Shown: positions 1 through 7,166 of the stretch, piece by piece
How the letters are laid out: each line of letters opens with the position of its first letter
How positions within the stretch are numbered: position 1 is the first letter of the stretch
Source: an uncultured Clostridia bacterium
GTDB taxonomy: Bacteria > Bacillota > Clostridia > Christensenellales > Aristaeellaceae
Assembly (NCBI GenBank): GCA_934643825.1
Contig: CAKUCW010000044.1
Coordinates: 1 to 21,786 of the forward strand
Direction: 5' to 3'
DNA: 21,786 bases
Position numbers and translations under genes: made by a program
Notes under the pieces: model-generated
Told to the model about the DNA's origin: nothing
The model's input: the letters and a program-made list of their open reading frames with translations, nothing else
The model's database searches: none

Positions 1-160
1 GGAAATCGGAAATCGCAAGGAGTGCTTGCGCGTTCGCGAAGCGGGCGCGTCTGCCGCAGGCAGAGGACAGCGCCCCTATGCGAGCTTCCCGGATCGAATC
101 CCCAGGCTAGGGGTTTGGGGGATGAAATCCCCCATCGTTCCCCCATTGCGAAGCCATGAA
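1..160. other. Non-coding GC-rich end region with a perfect hairpin
   Basis: No gene with coding character is visible here on either strand. The clearest structure is a perfect inverted repeat, arms at 116-123 (TGGGGGAT) and 127-134 (ATCCCCCA), with a three-base loop. It is flanked by further C- and G-runs (CCCC at 100-103, GGGG at 110-113). No T-run follows on either strand, so it is not a typical terminator. The GC-rich words such as GCGTTCGC resemble words in the tandem repeat at 3192-3505, but no long match was seen. A stretch near 90-105 looks faintly like a tRNA T-arm, but no cloverleaf can be built. Confidence 0.35.
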
Positions 161-196
161 GAAAAAGCCGTCAGGAAGCAGCGCGAAACCTGACGG
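161..196 (-). terminator. Second terminator-like hairpin beyond cysS
   Basis: Perfect 8-bp inverted repeat (CCGTCAGG at 168-175, CCTGACGG at 189-196) with a 13-nt loop. Read on the minus strand it is followed by CTTTTTCTT, so it has the form of an intrinsic terminator. It lies downstream of the main cysS terminator at 241-283 and could be a back-up, or it could end a short transcript starting between the two. No gene is visible between them. Confidence 0.5.
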
Positions 197-240
197 TCGG
201 TTCACGCATCACTCGGTTCGATTTGAAAGCCTTATCAGAA

Positions 241-283
241 ATACAAAAAACACGCCCTCTCCATCCATGGAAAGAACGTGTTT
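241..283 (-). terminator. Intrinsic terminator of the cysE-cysS operon
   Basis: On the minus strand, 58 nt after the cysS stop, the arms AAACACG (277-283) and CGTGTTT (248-254) pair, and the stem continues inward through mainly G-U and Watson-Crick pairs to a TGGA loop. A run of T (fwd A-run 245-250) follows the stem. This is a textbook Rho-independent terminator in the right place. Confidence 0.85.
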
Positions 284-340
284 CGTGAAATTCAGGAACC
301 TGATTTTCTTAGTAGAATACGGAACATATTCCCGTTTTTC

Positions 341-1744
341 TTACATCGCCTTGGTGACCTGCTGTCCCTGCTTGGTGTCCTTCAGCACATAGCCCAGCGC
401 GGCAATTTCATCGCGCAGGCGGTCGCTCTCCGCCCAGTTCTTTTCCGCACGGGCTTTTGCACGCGCCTCCAGCAGCGCCTTCACCTTCTCGTCGCCGTCA
501 TCCGCCTTACGGGTCAGGATGCCGAACACGCCAGCCATCTCCGTCAGCGCATCCAGCACAGCCTGAATCGCCTGCTTCGGGCTATTCTCATCCAGCGCCG
601 CGTTTGCCGCACGAACCAGCTCGAACATATTGCCCAGCGCATCGGCGGTATTCAAATCGTCATCCATCGCCGCGTCAAAGCCTTCACGCGCCGCCTTGAC
701 CTTCTCCATGAGTGCCTGTTCCTTTTCGCCCATTTCGCCATCCTTCGCGTTTTCCAGCAGGAAGAGATAGTGGTCGCGTGCGGTATACAGGCGGTCAAGC
801 GATGCCTTCGCCTGCTCAATCATCTCGCGGGAGAAGTTAATCGGGCTGCGATACTGAGCGCTGAGCATGAACATGCGAACCGCTTCGAGGTCGAATTCCT
901 TGGCGATATCGCGGACGGTAAAGAAGTTGCCCAGCGACTTGCTCATCTTCTGGTTATCCACATTGATGAAGCCATTGTGCATCCAATAGTGGACAAACGG
1001 CTTGCCGGTTGCGCCCTCGCTCTGCGCGATTTCGTTTTCGTGATGCGGGAAAACGAGATCCTTGCCGCCGCAATGGATATCCAGCGTTTCGCCGAGATAC
1101 TTCATGCTCATCGCGGAGCATTCGATATGCCAGCCCGGACGACCCATGCCCCACGGGGATTCCCACGCCGGCTCACCCGGCTTCTGCGCTTTCCAGACGG
1201 CGAAATCCATCGGATGGCGCTTATTGGGATCGACGTCGATGCGTGCGCCGCTCTCCAAATCCTCAAGGTTCTGACCGCAGAGCTTGCCATATCCCGCAAA
1301 CGCCTGCGTATTATAATACACGTCCCCGTTCGGGCAGGCATACGCCAGTCCCTTATCTACGAGCTTCTGAATGAGCGCGATGATGTCCGGAATATGCTCG
1401 GTCGCACGCGGGTTGACCGTCGCACGCTCAATGCCCAGCGCATCCGCGTCGGTGTAATACTCCTTGATGAAGCGGTCGCCCAGCTCCTTGACGGAGATGC
1501 CCTCTTCATTGGCACGGCGGATCATCTTATCATCGATATCGGTGAAATTCTGGACATACTTGACCTCATAGCCCTTGTGTTCCAGATAGCGGCGAAGCGT
1601 GTCGAACACGATAAACGGGCGTGCATTGCCGATATGGAAATAGTTATAGACCGTCGGGCCGCAGCAGTAAATGCTGACTTTGCCCGGCTCAATCGGCACA
1701 AACTCCTCTTTTCTGCGCGTCTGCGTATTATAAATCTGCATCAT
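341..1744 (-). CDS. cysS: Cysteinyl-tRNA synthetase
   Basis: Class I aminoacyl-tRNA synthetase that charges tRNA-Cys with cysteine in the cytosol. The 467-residue protein has the usual family length. It shows the HIGN nucleotide-binding motif near residues 37-40, the KMSKS loop near 266-270, and the zinc ligand pattern (Cys in YCCGPTVYNY near 28, ECSAMS near 209, PHHENE near 234-238). The ATG at 1744 is preferred because AAGGAGG (1754-1760) lies 9 nt upstream. A TTG at 1750 is in frame but only 3 nt from that site. The start overlaps the end of cysE by 17 nt, so the two genes are translationally coupled and share the T-box leader upstream of cysE. Nothing is missing from the domain pattern. 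Confidence 0.97.
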   Translation of the reverse strand: MMQIYNTQTRRKEEFVPIEPGKVSIYCCGPTVYNYFHIGNARPFIVFDTLRRYLEHKGYEVKYVQNFTDIDDKMIRRANEEGISVKELGDRFIKEYYTDADALGIERATVNPRATEHIPDIIALIQKLVDKGLAYACPNGDVYYNTQAFAGYGKLCGQNLEDLESGARIDVDPNKRHPMDFAVWKAQKPGEPAWESPWGMGRPGWHIECSAMSMKYLGETLDIHCGGKDLVFPHHENEIAQSEGATGKPFVHYWMHNGFINVDNQKMSKSLGNFFTVRDIAKEFDLEAVRMFMLSAQYRSPINFSREMIEQAKASLDRLYTARDHYLFLLENAKDGEMGEKEQALMEKVKAAREGFDAAMDDDLNTADALGNMFELVRAANAALDENSPKQAIQAVLDALTEMAGVFGILTRKADDGDEKVKALLEARAKARAEKNWAESDRLRDEIAALGYVLKDTKQGQQVTKAM

Positions 1745-2405
1745 CTTCAATATCCTCCTTCAGCACATCTGTGCCGTAATATCGGTGCATTTGTTCTTCC
1801 AGCTCGGAAACGCGACGTTCGAGCGCCATAATGTGTTCCTTCACCGGATCGGGCAGATGGATATGATCCAGGTCGATTCCCTCCGAAACGCCCTCGCGCC
1901 TGACGACGCGCCCCGGATTGCCGACCACCGTACAGTTGGACGGAACGGCTTTCAGCACGACCGCGCTCGCGCCAATCTTGCTGTTATCGCCGACGCTGAA
2001 CGGACCCAGTACCTTCGCGCCCGCGCCGATGACCACGTTGTTGCCGATGGTCGGGTGACGCTTGCCGACATCCTTGCCCGTACCGCCGAGGGTTACGCCC
2101 TGATAGAGCGTCACGTTGTCGCCGATGACGGTCGTTTCGCCGATGACCACACCGTCGCCATGGTCGATGAAGAACCCTTTTCCGATGCTTGCGCCGGGAT
2201 GAATCTCGATTCCCGTGACATGGCGGCTGTGCTGTGAAATCCACCGCGCCAGCGTCGTGTGTCCCGCCTGATACAACCGGTGCGCCATGCGGTGATACGC
2301 CATCGCCTTGACCGACGGATAGCAAAGCAGCACTTCCCATTTGGATTTTGCCGCCGGATCGCGCTCCATCACCGATGCGATATCCGCACGAAGATTGTCG
2401 AACAT
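1728..2405 (-). CDS. cysE: Serine O-acetyltransferase
   Basis: Transfers acetyl from acetyl-CoA to L-serine, giving O-acetylserine, the precursor of cysteine. The 225-residue protein has an N-terminal helical part (1-60) and then the left-handed beta-helix of hexapeptide repeats (about 65-165), with the family motifs GIEIHPGASIGKGFFIDHGDGVVIG and VTLGGTGK. Such trimeric enzymes are normally inhibited by cysteine. After residue 185 there is a charged, coiled-coil-like extension ending in DIEDDADL. The ATG at 2405 follows GGAAAGGAAATCGAGG. It is the first gene of an operon with cysS, controlled by a T-box leader for tRNA-Cys, so both cysteine synthesis and charging should rise when uncharged tRNA-Cys accumulates. 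Confidence 0.95.
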   Translation of the reverse strand: MFDNLRADIASVMERDPAAKSKWEVLLCYPSVKAMAYHRMAHRLYQAGHTTLARWISQHSRHVTGIEIHPGASIGKGFFIDHGDGVVIGETTVIGDNVTLYQGVTLGGTGKDVGKRHPTIGNNVVIGAGAKVLGPFSVGDNSKIGASAVVLKAVPSNCTVVGNPGRVVRREGVSEGIDLDHIHLPDPVKEHIMALERRVSELEEQMHRYYGTDVLKEDIEDDADL

Positions 2406-2577
2406 CCTCGATTTCCTTTCCGCGGAATCCAGCTTCCGCGATTGAGGCGATGCTCATCCGGCTTAACCCCGGCTGCACCGCCGATAACATCCGCAGGTTT
2501 TTTACTCCTCAACCGCACGAGCAGCCCTTCAGAGCTTCTCATGCTTTCGCAGAGACGGCGCGGAAAAACCTGCATAA
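2406..2577 (-). other. cysE leader segment between T-box terminator and start codon
   Basis: This 170-nt spacer holds no evident gene. It contains a perfect 10-bp inverted repeat (2493-2502 and 2564-2573, GCAGGTTTTT on either strand) around 61 nt. It also carries a second copy of the octamer GCCGTCTC (minus strand, 2552-2559) that forms one arm of the T-box terminator. A small hairpin with arms CGCGGAA/TTCCGCG lies just before the ribosome binding site. Confidence 0.45.
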
Positions 2578-2820
2578 TAAAAAGCCCCGCCGTCTCCTTT
2601 CCAGAGACGGCGAAGCCGCGGTTCCACTCTGATTAAGCATGTGATGCCATGCTTCCCTCATTTCGCCATAACGCTGCGCCTGCGCCGAGACCTATGCCAA
2701 GCAGTCAGCCCCGAAGCTCGCGGATGCACTTCCCCCTGTCGCTGCCCAAGTGCGCTTGCAGCCGATGGCGCACTCTCTCTGCCGGAAACAGACAAAGGTA
2801 CTTTTCCGTTCATTGCCTTT
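2578..2820 (-). promoter_or_regulatory. T-box riboswitch, tRNA-Cys specific
   Basis: The minus strand carries the T-box sequence AGAGTGGAACCGCGG at 2616-2630, a close match to the consensus AGGGTGGNACCGCG. It is followed by a terminator (arms GCCGTCTC 2604-2611 and GAGACGGC 2589-2596, then GGGGC and a T-run near 2580-2584). Stem I can be drawn with CCTTTGTC pairing GACAGGGG. The 5' side of the specifier loop then holds AGTA and the 3' side GAAGTGCATC. This places a UGC codon (2726-2728) as specifier, a cysteine codon. The bulge reads UGGA, whose last base would pair with U73, the discriminator base typical of tRNA-Cys. Both signals agree with the downstream genes. The exact Stem I fold is my reading by eye. 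Confidence 0.92.
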
Positions 2821-2826
2821 ATCCCT

Positions 2827-2855
2827 ATTATATGCACAGCCGGATGAGAAGTCAA
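2827..2855 (-). promoter_or_regulatory. Sigma-A promoter of cysE-cysS
   Basis: On the minus strand TTGACT (2850-2855) and a perfect TATAAT (2827-2832) are separated by 17 nt. The start point would fall near 2820, just before the T-box leader. It is divergent from the promoter at 2901-2928. Confidence 0.88.
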
Positions 2856-2900
2856 GCCTTCCTTTTCCTGACTCAGGCAAAATTTCCTGCGTCTCCCCCT

Positions 2901-2928
2901 TTGCGTATGCGGAAATCTGTGCTATAAT
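2901..2928 (+). promoter_or_regulatory. Sigma-A promoter of the small membrane peptide gene
   Basis: TTGCGT (2901-2906) and a perfect TATAAT (2923-2928) are 16 nt apart. The ribosome binding site at 2947-2952 and the ATG at 2962 follow directly, giving a leader of about 25 nt. Confidence 0.75.
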
Positions 2929-2961
2929 ACAATCAATCATAAGGATTGGAGGACGATTCCA

Positions 2962-3090
2962 ATGGCTTCTAAAACCAATAAAAAGGCAGAACAGAAGCAG
3001 AAGATGGTGCGCGTGGTGGCGATTGTTGCCTGCTGTGCGCTGCTGCTCACTGCCGTTCTGCCCTACATTGCCTCGAGCCTGCTTTACTAA
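2962..3090 (+). CDS. 42-residue single-span membrane peptide, unrecognised
   Basis: The ORF encodes 42 residues. The N-terminus is strongly basic (MASKTNKKAEQKQK, residues 1-14) and is followed by one hydrophobic segment, about residues 16-41 (VRVVAIVACC... to SSLLY), predicted to span the membrane with the tail inside. The gene is well framed: its own promoter (2901-2928), a GGAGG site (2947-2951) 10 nt before the ATG, and a strong terminator 11 nt after the stop. Those signals are why I take it as real despite its size. The layout resembles short conserved Bacillota membrane proteins of unknown role, but I cannot name a family. It is divergent from the cys operon, with about 70 bp between the promoters. 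Confidence 0.75.
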   Translation: MASKTNKKAEQKQKMVRVVAIVACCALLLTAVLPYIASSLLY

Positions 3091-3100
3091 GCAAAGCACA

Positions 3101-3139
3101 AAACCCGCCGCTTTTCATCTGAAAGGCGGCGGGTTTTTT
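3101..3139 (+). terminator. Intrinsic terminator after the small peptide gene
   Basis: The arms AAACCCGCCGCTTTT (3101-3115) and GAAAGGCGGCGGGTTT (3121-3136) form a long GC-rich stem with a short loop, followed by a T-run to 3139. It closes a one-gene transcription unit. Confidence 0.9.
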
Positions 3140-3191
3140 ATGCTCCCGTATAGCTTATTTAAGCGCAAATTTTCCATACTCTGCTGACTTT

Positions 3192-3505
3192 GGCGAAAGT
3201 GAAGCGAACCCAACTTTGCGGCGCATCGGTCATCGCCTAAAATCGCCCGCGTTCGCAGAACTCTAAAGTTTTGCAGGCTTCGGCGGAAGTGACAGTGGGC
3301 TCAGCCCGATCTAACAAATCATCGGTCATTGCTCAAAAATCGCCCGCGTGCGCAGAATCCTAAACCTTTCGCAAACTCCGGCGGAAGTGACAGCAGGCTC
3401 AGCCCAACCTTTCGACGCATCGGTCATCGCCTAAAATCGCCCGCGTGCGCAAGACTCCATTTTTTTTTGCAAACTTCGGCGGAAGTGACAGTGGGCTCAG
3501 CCCAC
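3192..3505. repeat. Degenerate 90-98 bp tandem repeat downstream of dnaK
   Basis: The word GGCGRAAGTGA starts at 3192, 3282, 3380 and 3478, giving periods of 90, 98 and 98 bp, so there are three units and a partial fourth. Each unit has a second conserved block, CATCGGTCATCGCCTAAAAT then CGCCCGCGTGCGCA (starting near 3224, 3320 and 3419). Units two to four also carry GGCTCAGCCC. In the last copy this is a perfect inverted repeat, GTGGGCTCAGCCCAC at 3491-3505, which begins directly at the dnaK stop. The first unit is the most divergent. No coding frame runs through the repeat, and no clear terminator for dnaK is seen in it. It may belong to a dispersed intergenic repeat family, which cannot be judged from one locus. 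Confidence 0.85.
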
Positions 3506-5272
3506 TCAGCTCTCTGGATGAAGCAGCTTCGCGTTCTCTGCCAGCTCTTCGCTCAGCCGTTTCAGCTCTGCCGCCTGCTCGGTCGTGATGCTGTCCGGCT
3601 TCGTCTTGTTGACGGCTTTTTTCAGCGCAGAAAGGCTCTCCTTGACCTTCTTCTTCTCCTCGTGCCCGATCTGCTTGTCCTTGTTCAACGCCTGCTCGGT
3701 TTCGTAGAGCAGCTTCTCCGCGTCGTTGCGAATCGCCGTCGCTTCCCTCCGGGCTTGATCCTGCGCTTCATATTGACGCGCATCCTCCATGGCGCGGCGA
3801 ATCTCGTCCTCGCTCATGTTGCTCGTCGAGGAAATCGTAATCTCCTGCTGATTGCCCGTTCCCATGTCCTTTGCCGATACGGTCACGATGCCGTTTGCGT
3901 CGATGGCAAACGTTACCTCGATCTGCGGAACGCCCGCCATGGCGCGGCGAATGCCCTTCAGACGGAAATTGCCGAGCAGCTTATTGTCTCTGGCATAATA
4001 GCGTTCACCCTGCAAAACCTTGATATCCACAGCGGTCTGGAACGGCGCGGCGGTCGTGAAAATCTGGCTGTGGCGGGTCGGGATGGTCGTGTTCCGGTCG
4101 ATGATTTTCGTCGCCACGCCGCCGACCGTTTCGATGGACAGCGACAGCGGCGTCACATCCATCAGAATGACGCTCTGCGCCGCGGACGATACCACCATGC
4201 CGTTTCCCGCGGCGAGCTTGCCGCCCTGAAGCGCCGCGCCCATCGCCACGCATTCATCCGGATTCACATTGCGGGCAGGCATTTTTCCGGTCAGCTTTTT
4301 GACCATCTCCTGCACAGCGGGCATGCGCGTGCTTCCGCCGACAAGCAATACCTGCCCCAGATCGCTCATGCTCAGCGCCGCATCCGTCATCACCTGACTG
4401 ACAGGGCCGCACGTCCGTTCCACAAGGTCGCGGGTCATCCCTTCAAACTGCGCACGCGTCACGGTTACATCCAGATGATGCGGACCGTGCATGTCCTGCG
4501 TCAAAAACGGCAGCGTGACCTGCGTACTCAGCTGACCGCTCAGCTCCCGCTTTGCCTTTTCAGCCGCTTCGCGGATGCGGAGCATCGCGGCTTTGTCGCG
4601 CCTGACATCCACCTTTTCAGCTTTCTTGAATTCGTCGGCGAGATAATCCGCCAGCCGCTCGTCAAAGTCGTCGCCGCCGAGATGGTTGTCGCCGCTGGTG
4701 GCAAGCACCTCGATCACGCCGTCGCCAATCTCGATGAGCGACACATCGAACGTGCCGCCGCCGAGATCATAGACCAGTATCTTCTGCGCCTGCCCGTGAT
4801 CCAAACCGTAGGCAAACGCCGCCGCGGTCGGCTCGTTGATGATGCGCAGAACATCCAGCCCCGCAATGCGTCCGGCGTCACGCGTCGCCTGACGCTGGCT
4901 GTCCGTAAAATACGCTGGTACGGTGATGACCGCCTGCGTGACCGGCTCACCCAAAAACGCTTCCGCGTCCCTGCGGAGCTTCTGGAGGATCATCGCGGAA
5001 ATCTCCTGCGGCGTATAGCTCTTTCCGTCGATTTTCACGCGGTAATCGCTGCCCATTTCACGCTTGATGGACAGCACCGTGCGTGCGGCGTTGACCGCCT
5101 GCTGACGCTTTGCCGCTTCGCCGACAACGCGCTCACCGGACGCGGTAAAGCTGACGACGGAAGGCGTCGTCCGTCCGCCTTCCGAATTGGGAATGATGAC
5201 GGTTTCGTCCCCTTCCAAAACGGCGACACAGCTGTTCGTCGTGCCCAAATCAATACCAATCACTTTGCTCAT
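3506..5272 (-). CDS. dnaK: Molecular chaperone DnaK (Hsp70)
   Basis: ATP-dependent Hsp70 chaperone of the cytosol, normally working with DnaJ and GrpE. The 588 residues start at MSKVIGIDLGTTNSC (ATG 5272, with CAGAGG upstream). An upstream in-frame ATG at 5374 would add 34 unrelated residues and lies upstream of the likely promoter, so I reject it. The three Hsp70 signatures are present: IDLGTTNS at the N-terminus, VYDLGGGTFDVSLI near 170-185, and VLLVGGSTRMPAV near 310. The substrate-binding domain (about 365-480) and the helical lid follow. The protein ends at NAKLLHPES, so it is shorter than typical DnaK (about 610-640) and lacks the disordered C-terminal tail. It stands alone: no hrcA, grpE or dnaJ adjoins, and no CIRCE element is visible, which differs from the usual Bacillota heat-shock operon. 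It may be a second DnaK copy. Confidence 0.95.
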   Translation of the reverse strand: MSKVIGIDLGTTNSCVAVLEGDETVIIPNSEGGRTTPSVVSFTASGERVVGEAAKRQQAVNAARTVLSIKREMGSDYRVKIDGKSYTPQEISAMILQKLRRDAEAFLGEPVTQAVITVPAYFTDSQRQATRDAGRIAGLDVLRIINEPTAAAFAYGLDHGQAQKILVYDLGGGTFDVSLIEIGDGVIEVLATSGDNHLGGDDFDERLADYLADEFKKAEKVDVRRDKAAMLRIREAAEKAKRELSGQLSTQVTLPFLTQDMHGPHHLDVTVTRAQFEGMTRDLVERTCGPVSQVMTDAALSMSDLGQVLLVGGSTRMPAVQEMVKKLTGKMPARNVNPDECVAMGAALQGGKLAAGNGMVVSSAAQSVILMDVTPLSLSIETVGGVATKIIDRNTTIPTRHSQIFTTAAPFQTAVDIKVLQGERYYARDNKLLGNFRLKGIRRAMAGVPQIEVTFAIDANGIVTVSAKDMGTGNQQEITISSTSNMSEDEIRRAMEDARQYEAQDQARREATAIRNDAEKLLYETEQALNKDKQIGHEEKKKVKESLSALKKAVNKTKPDSITTEQAAELKRLSEELAENAKLLHPES

Positions 5273-5339
5273 ATCTAAAACCTCTGTTCGTTTGCTGAAA
5301 TCTAACCCGCACCCCTTGATTTTCGGATGCGTTTCCTTT

Positions 5340-5368
5340 ATTGTAAAGAGCTGTAAGCGGAAACGCAA
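5340..5368 (-). promoter_or_regulatory. Probable sigma-A promoter of dnaK
   Basis: On the minus strand TTGCGT (5363-5368) and TACAAT (5340-5345) are 17 nt apart, about 68 nt before the dnaK ATG. No CIRCE inverted repeat (TTAGCACTC-N9-GAGTGCTAA) is present in 5273-5482, so HrcA control is not supported. Confidence 0.6.
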
Positions 5369-5429
5369 GGGCAAAAAAGTGAAAACCCGACAGGGTCAGT
5401 TCATATTTTCCTCAAAATTTATTTTTTTG

Positions 5430-5455
5430 TGAAATTTTGGCTGCGCTGCATCGTC
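5430..5455 (+). promoter_or_regulatory. ECF-type promoter, likely autoregulatory
   Basis: TGAAAT (5430-5435), 16 nt, then CGTC (5452-5455). This is very close to the ECF sigma promoter form TGAAAC-N16-CGTC known for B. subtilis SigV/SigW-type factors. It lies just upstream of the ECF sigma gene, with the AAGGAGG site at 5467-5473, so the sigma factor probably drives its own operon. Confidence 0.72.
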
Positions 5456-5482
5456 TTATCATGTGAAGGAGGTGGACGGGCG

Positions 5483-5992
5483 ATGGCGTCCTATACGGAA
5501 GACACCCGCGAGCAGGCGTTGACTCAGCTGATGCACCTGTACGGCGACAGCATCAAGCGCATGTGCGGCGTATACCTGCGCGACATGGGCATGGCAGACG
5601 ATGCCGCTCAGGAGACCTTTATCAAGGCATATGACCACATCGACGAATGGCTCGACGGAGAGATCGGCAACGAAAAAGCGTGGCTGATGCGCATCGCCAT
5701 CAACACCTGCAAGGACACGCTCCGCTCCTCCTGGATGCGCCATATCGACCGCCATCAAACCATCGAAGCCCTTCCCCTATCCATCACGCCGAACAACGAG
5801 GAACGGTTGGCGCTGACGCAGGCGATTATGGCGCTCGCGCCCAAATACAAGGAAATCGTGCTTCTCTATTATTATCAGGATCTCACGCTGCGAACATGCG
5901 CACAGATTTTAGGCATATCTGCGCCAACCGCAACCAGGCGGCTTCAGCAGGCGCAGAAAAAACTCCGCATACAGCTTGAAGAAAGGGGCTGA
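5483..5992 (+). CDS. ECF RNA polymerase sigma factor (SigV/SigW-like)
   Basis: The 169-residue protein has the two domains of extracytoplasmic-function sigma factors and nothing else. Region 2 is at about residues 15-86 (YGDSIKRMCGVYLRDMG..., with AQETFIKAY before the -10 recognition helix). Region 4 is at about 108-162 (LAPKYKEIVLLYYYQDLTL, then the helix-turn-helix CAQILGISAPTATRRLQQA). It directs RNA polymerase to envelope-stress type promoters. The ATG at 5483 is chosen because AAGGAGGT lies 9 nt upstream. An in-frame ATG at 5429 precedes the promoter. The anti-sigma gene follows after 6 nt. An ECF-like promoter at 5430-5455 suggests positive self-control. The exact ECF subgroup was not established. 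Confidence 0.93.
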   Translation: MASYTEDTREQALTQLMHLYGDSIKRMCGVYLRDMGMADDAAQETFIKAYDHIDEWLDGEIGNEKAWLMRIAINTCKDTLRSSWMRHIDRHQTIEALPLSITPNNEERLALTQAIMALAPKYKEIVLLYYYQDLTLRTCAQILGISAPTATRRLQQAQKKLRIQLEERG

Positions 5993-5998
5993 GTTCGA

Positions 5999-7027
5999 TT
6001 GAAAAAAGATTCTTCCATCCGCTATGCCATCGACGAGAGCCTCTCTTCCGTCCGCTTCAACGCGCAGGATGAGCGCAGCGTTCTGCGCCGTGTCCGCGCC
6101 CAGCGGCAGGAGGAACAGCCGCCCGTACGTGCCAAAAAGCGCGGTCTGCGGCTGGATTTCGCCTTTGCCATGGGCATGGTGCTGGTTCTGGTCATTCCGC
6201 TGACCGTGTTCACCCTGCACGCGGGAAGCCTGCGCACACAGCGCATCGTTCCGCTTGCCGATACAAACCCCTCCGTCGATGCGCCGCCCGTCAAGGTTTC
6301 GGAAACCGCACAGCCTGTGGCTTCCGCCGCGCCCGTTTCCGACAGCGTAATCGACGAAAGCGCCGCGATCCGTGCGGCGCGGGACTGCTACAACGCGGTC
6401 TGCGATACGAGCATCTTCTCCTTTGAGGAATTCACCGTCACCTGCACACTCGACGCGTCCCTGTATCCCACCGAAATGGAAGGCGATACTCAATATACCG
6501 TCGTCATGGAAAGCGTATATGGAAACGGCTGCACCTTTGAGGTCTACGTCGATGCCCTAAGCGGCAGTGTTCTGCATTCCGACCCGAAGTATGCCACCCT
6601 CCCGAACATCAGCGCTCTTCAAAGCGAAAAAGCACAGGCGTGGTATAAAAAGAACGGCAACTGCCTCTTGACTTGGCAGCCCGCCGCGCAGTCGGAATTC
6701 TCCCGCCGCTATGAGGGCGCAACCCTGCGCGAGGCAAAGGATGGTGAAATCTCCTTTGCTCAGGCGGCAGAGATCGCCAAAAACGTCGCCGCATCCTATG
6801 ACGCAGCTTTCTGTTATCCGCTGCTCTTCAGCGAACGTGCCGCGGCAGACGGAACCGCACGATATAAAGTCTTCTGCTTTGCCGATGAAATCACCGGCGA
6901 TACGCCTTCCGCTCAGCCCGCCGCTGTCGTCGTTCTGAACGCGGCAACGGGCGCGGTCGAATCGGTTCGGGCGTTTGACAGCGAAAGCGACAGTGCGCTG
7001 ATAACGGGGTGGGTTGACATCCGCTAA
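5999..7027 (+). CDS. Probable membrane anti-sigma factor with PepSY-like repeats
   Basis: 342 residues from a TTG start (5999), with AAAGGGG in the end of the sigma gene as ribosome binding site. Residues 1-52 are a charged cytosolic part, 53-74 form one membrane span (FAFAMGMVLVLVIPLTVFTL), and the rest is extracellular. The outside part holds two PepSY-like units, about 120-193 (ending VYVDALSGSVLHSD) and 252-325 (ending VVLNAATGAVESVRAF). Position 6 nt after the ECF sigma gene, together with this topology, suggests that the N-terminal part holds the sigma factor and the outer part senses an envelope signal, perhaps released by proteolysis. No standard anti-sigma domain was recognised by eye, so the role rests on context. 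The gene ends at a bidirectional terminator. Confidence 0.78.
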   Translation: MKKDSSIRYAIDESLSSVRFNAQDERSVLRRVRAQRQEEQPPVRAKKRGLRLDFAFAMGMVLVLVIPLTVFTLHAGSLRTQRIVPLADTNPSVDAPPVKVSETAQPVASAAPVSDSVIDESAAIRAARDCYNAVCDTSIFSFEEFTVTCTLDASLYPTEMEGDTQYTVVMESVYGNGCTFEVYVDALSGSVLHSDPKYATLPNISALQSEKAQAWYKKNGNCLLTWQPAAQSEFSRRYEGATLREAKDGEISFAQAAEIAKNVAASYDAAFCYPLLFSERAAADGTARYKVFCFADEITGDTPSAQPAAVVVLNAATGAVESVRAFDSESDSALITGWVDIR

Positions 7028-7166
7028 CTCCATGGGCTGTCAGGCTAAACCAAGCATTTCAGGAAACAACGACTTAAGCATGTCTTAAACATGAATCTCG
7101 ACTGCCCCCCTTGGAACGGTTTTACGCTAAAAGATGTGTTTTTAAGCGCTAAAATTATGTATACGG

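Noticed and set aside
85..110. Sequence resembling a tRNA T-arm (GGATCGAATCC)
   Set aside because: The arms do not pair at the right spacing, and no acceptor, D or anticodon stem can be drawn.
278..1831. 517-residue plus-strand frame opposite cysS
   Set aside because: It lies antisense to a certain gene, has no ribosome binding site and no family features. Long antisense frames are common in GC-rich coding DNA.
3192..3505. Tandem repeat considered as a CRISPR array
   Set aside because: The units are degenerate along most of their length with no constant short repeat and variable spacer, there are only three to four units, and no cas gene is near.
3329..5278. 649-residue plus-strand frame opposite dnaK
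   Set aside because: It is antisense to dnaK, starts inside the repeat region, and its Arg/His-rich product has no recognisable domain.
5273..5482. Search for a CIRCE element upstream of dnaK
   Set aside because: No TTAGCACTC/GAGTGCTAA pair or close variant is present.
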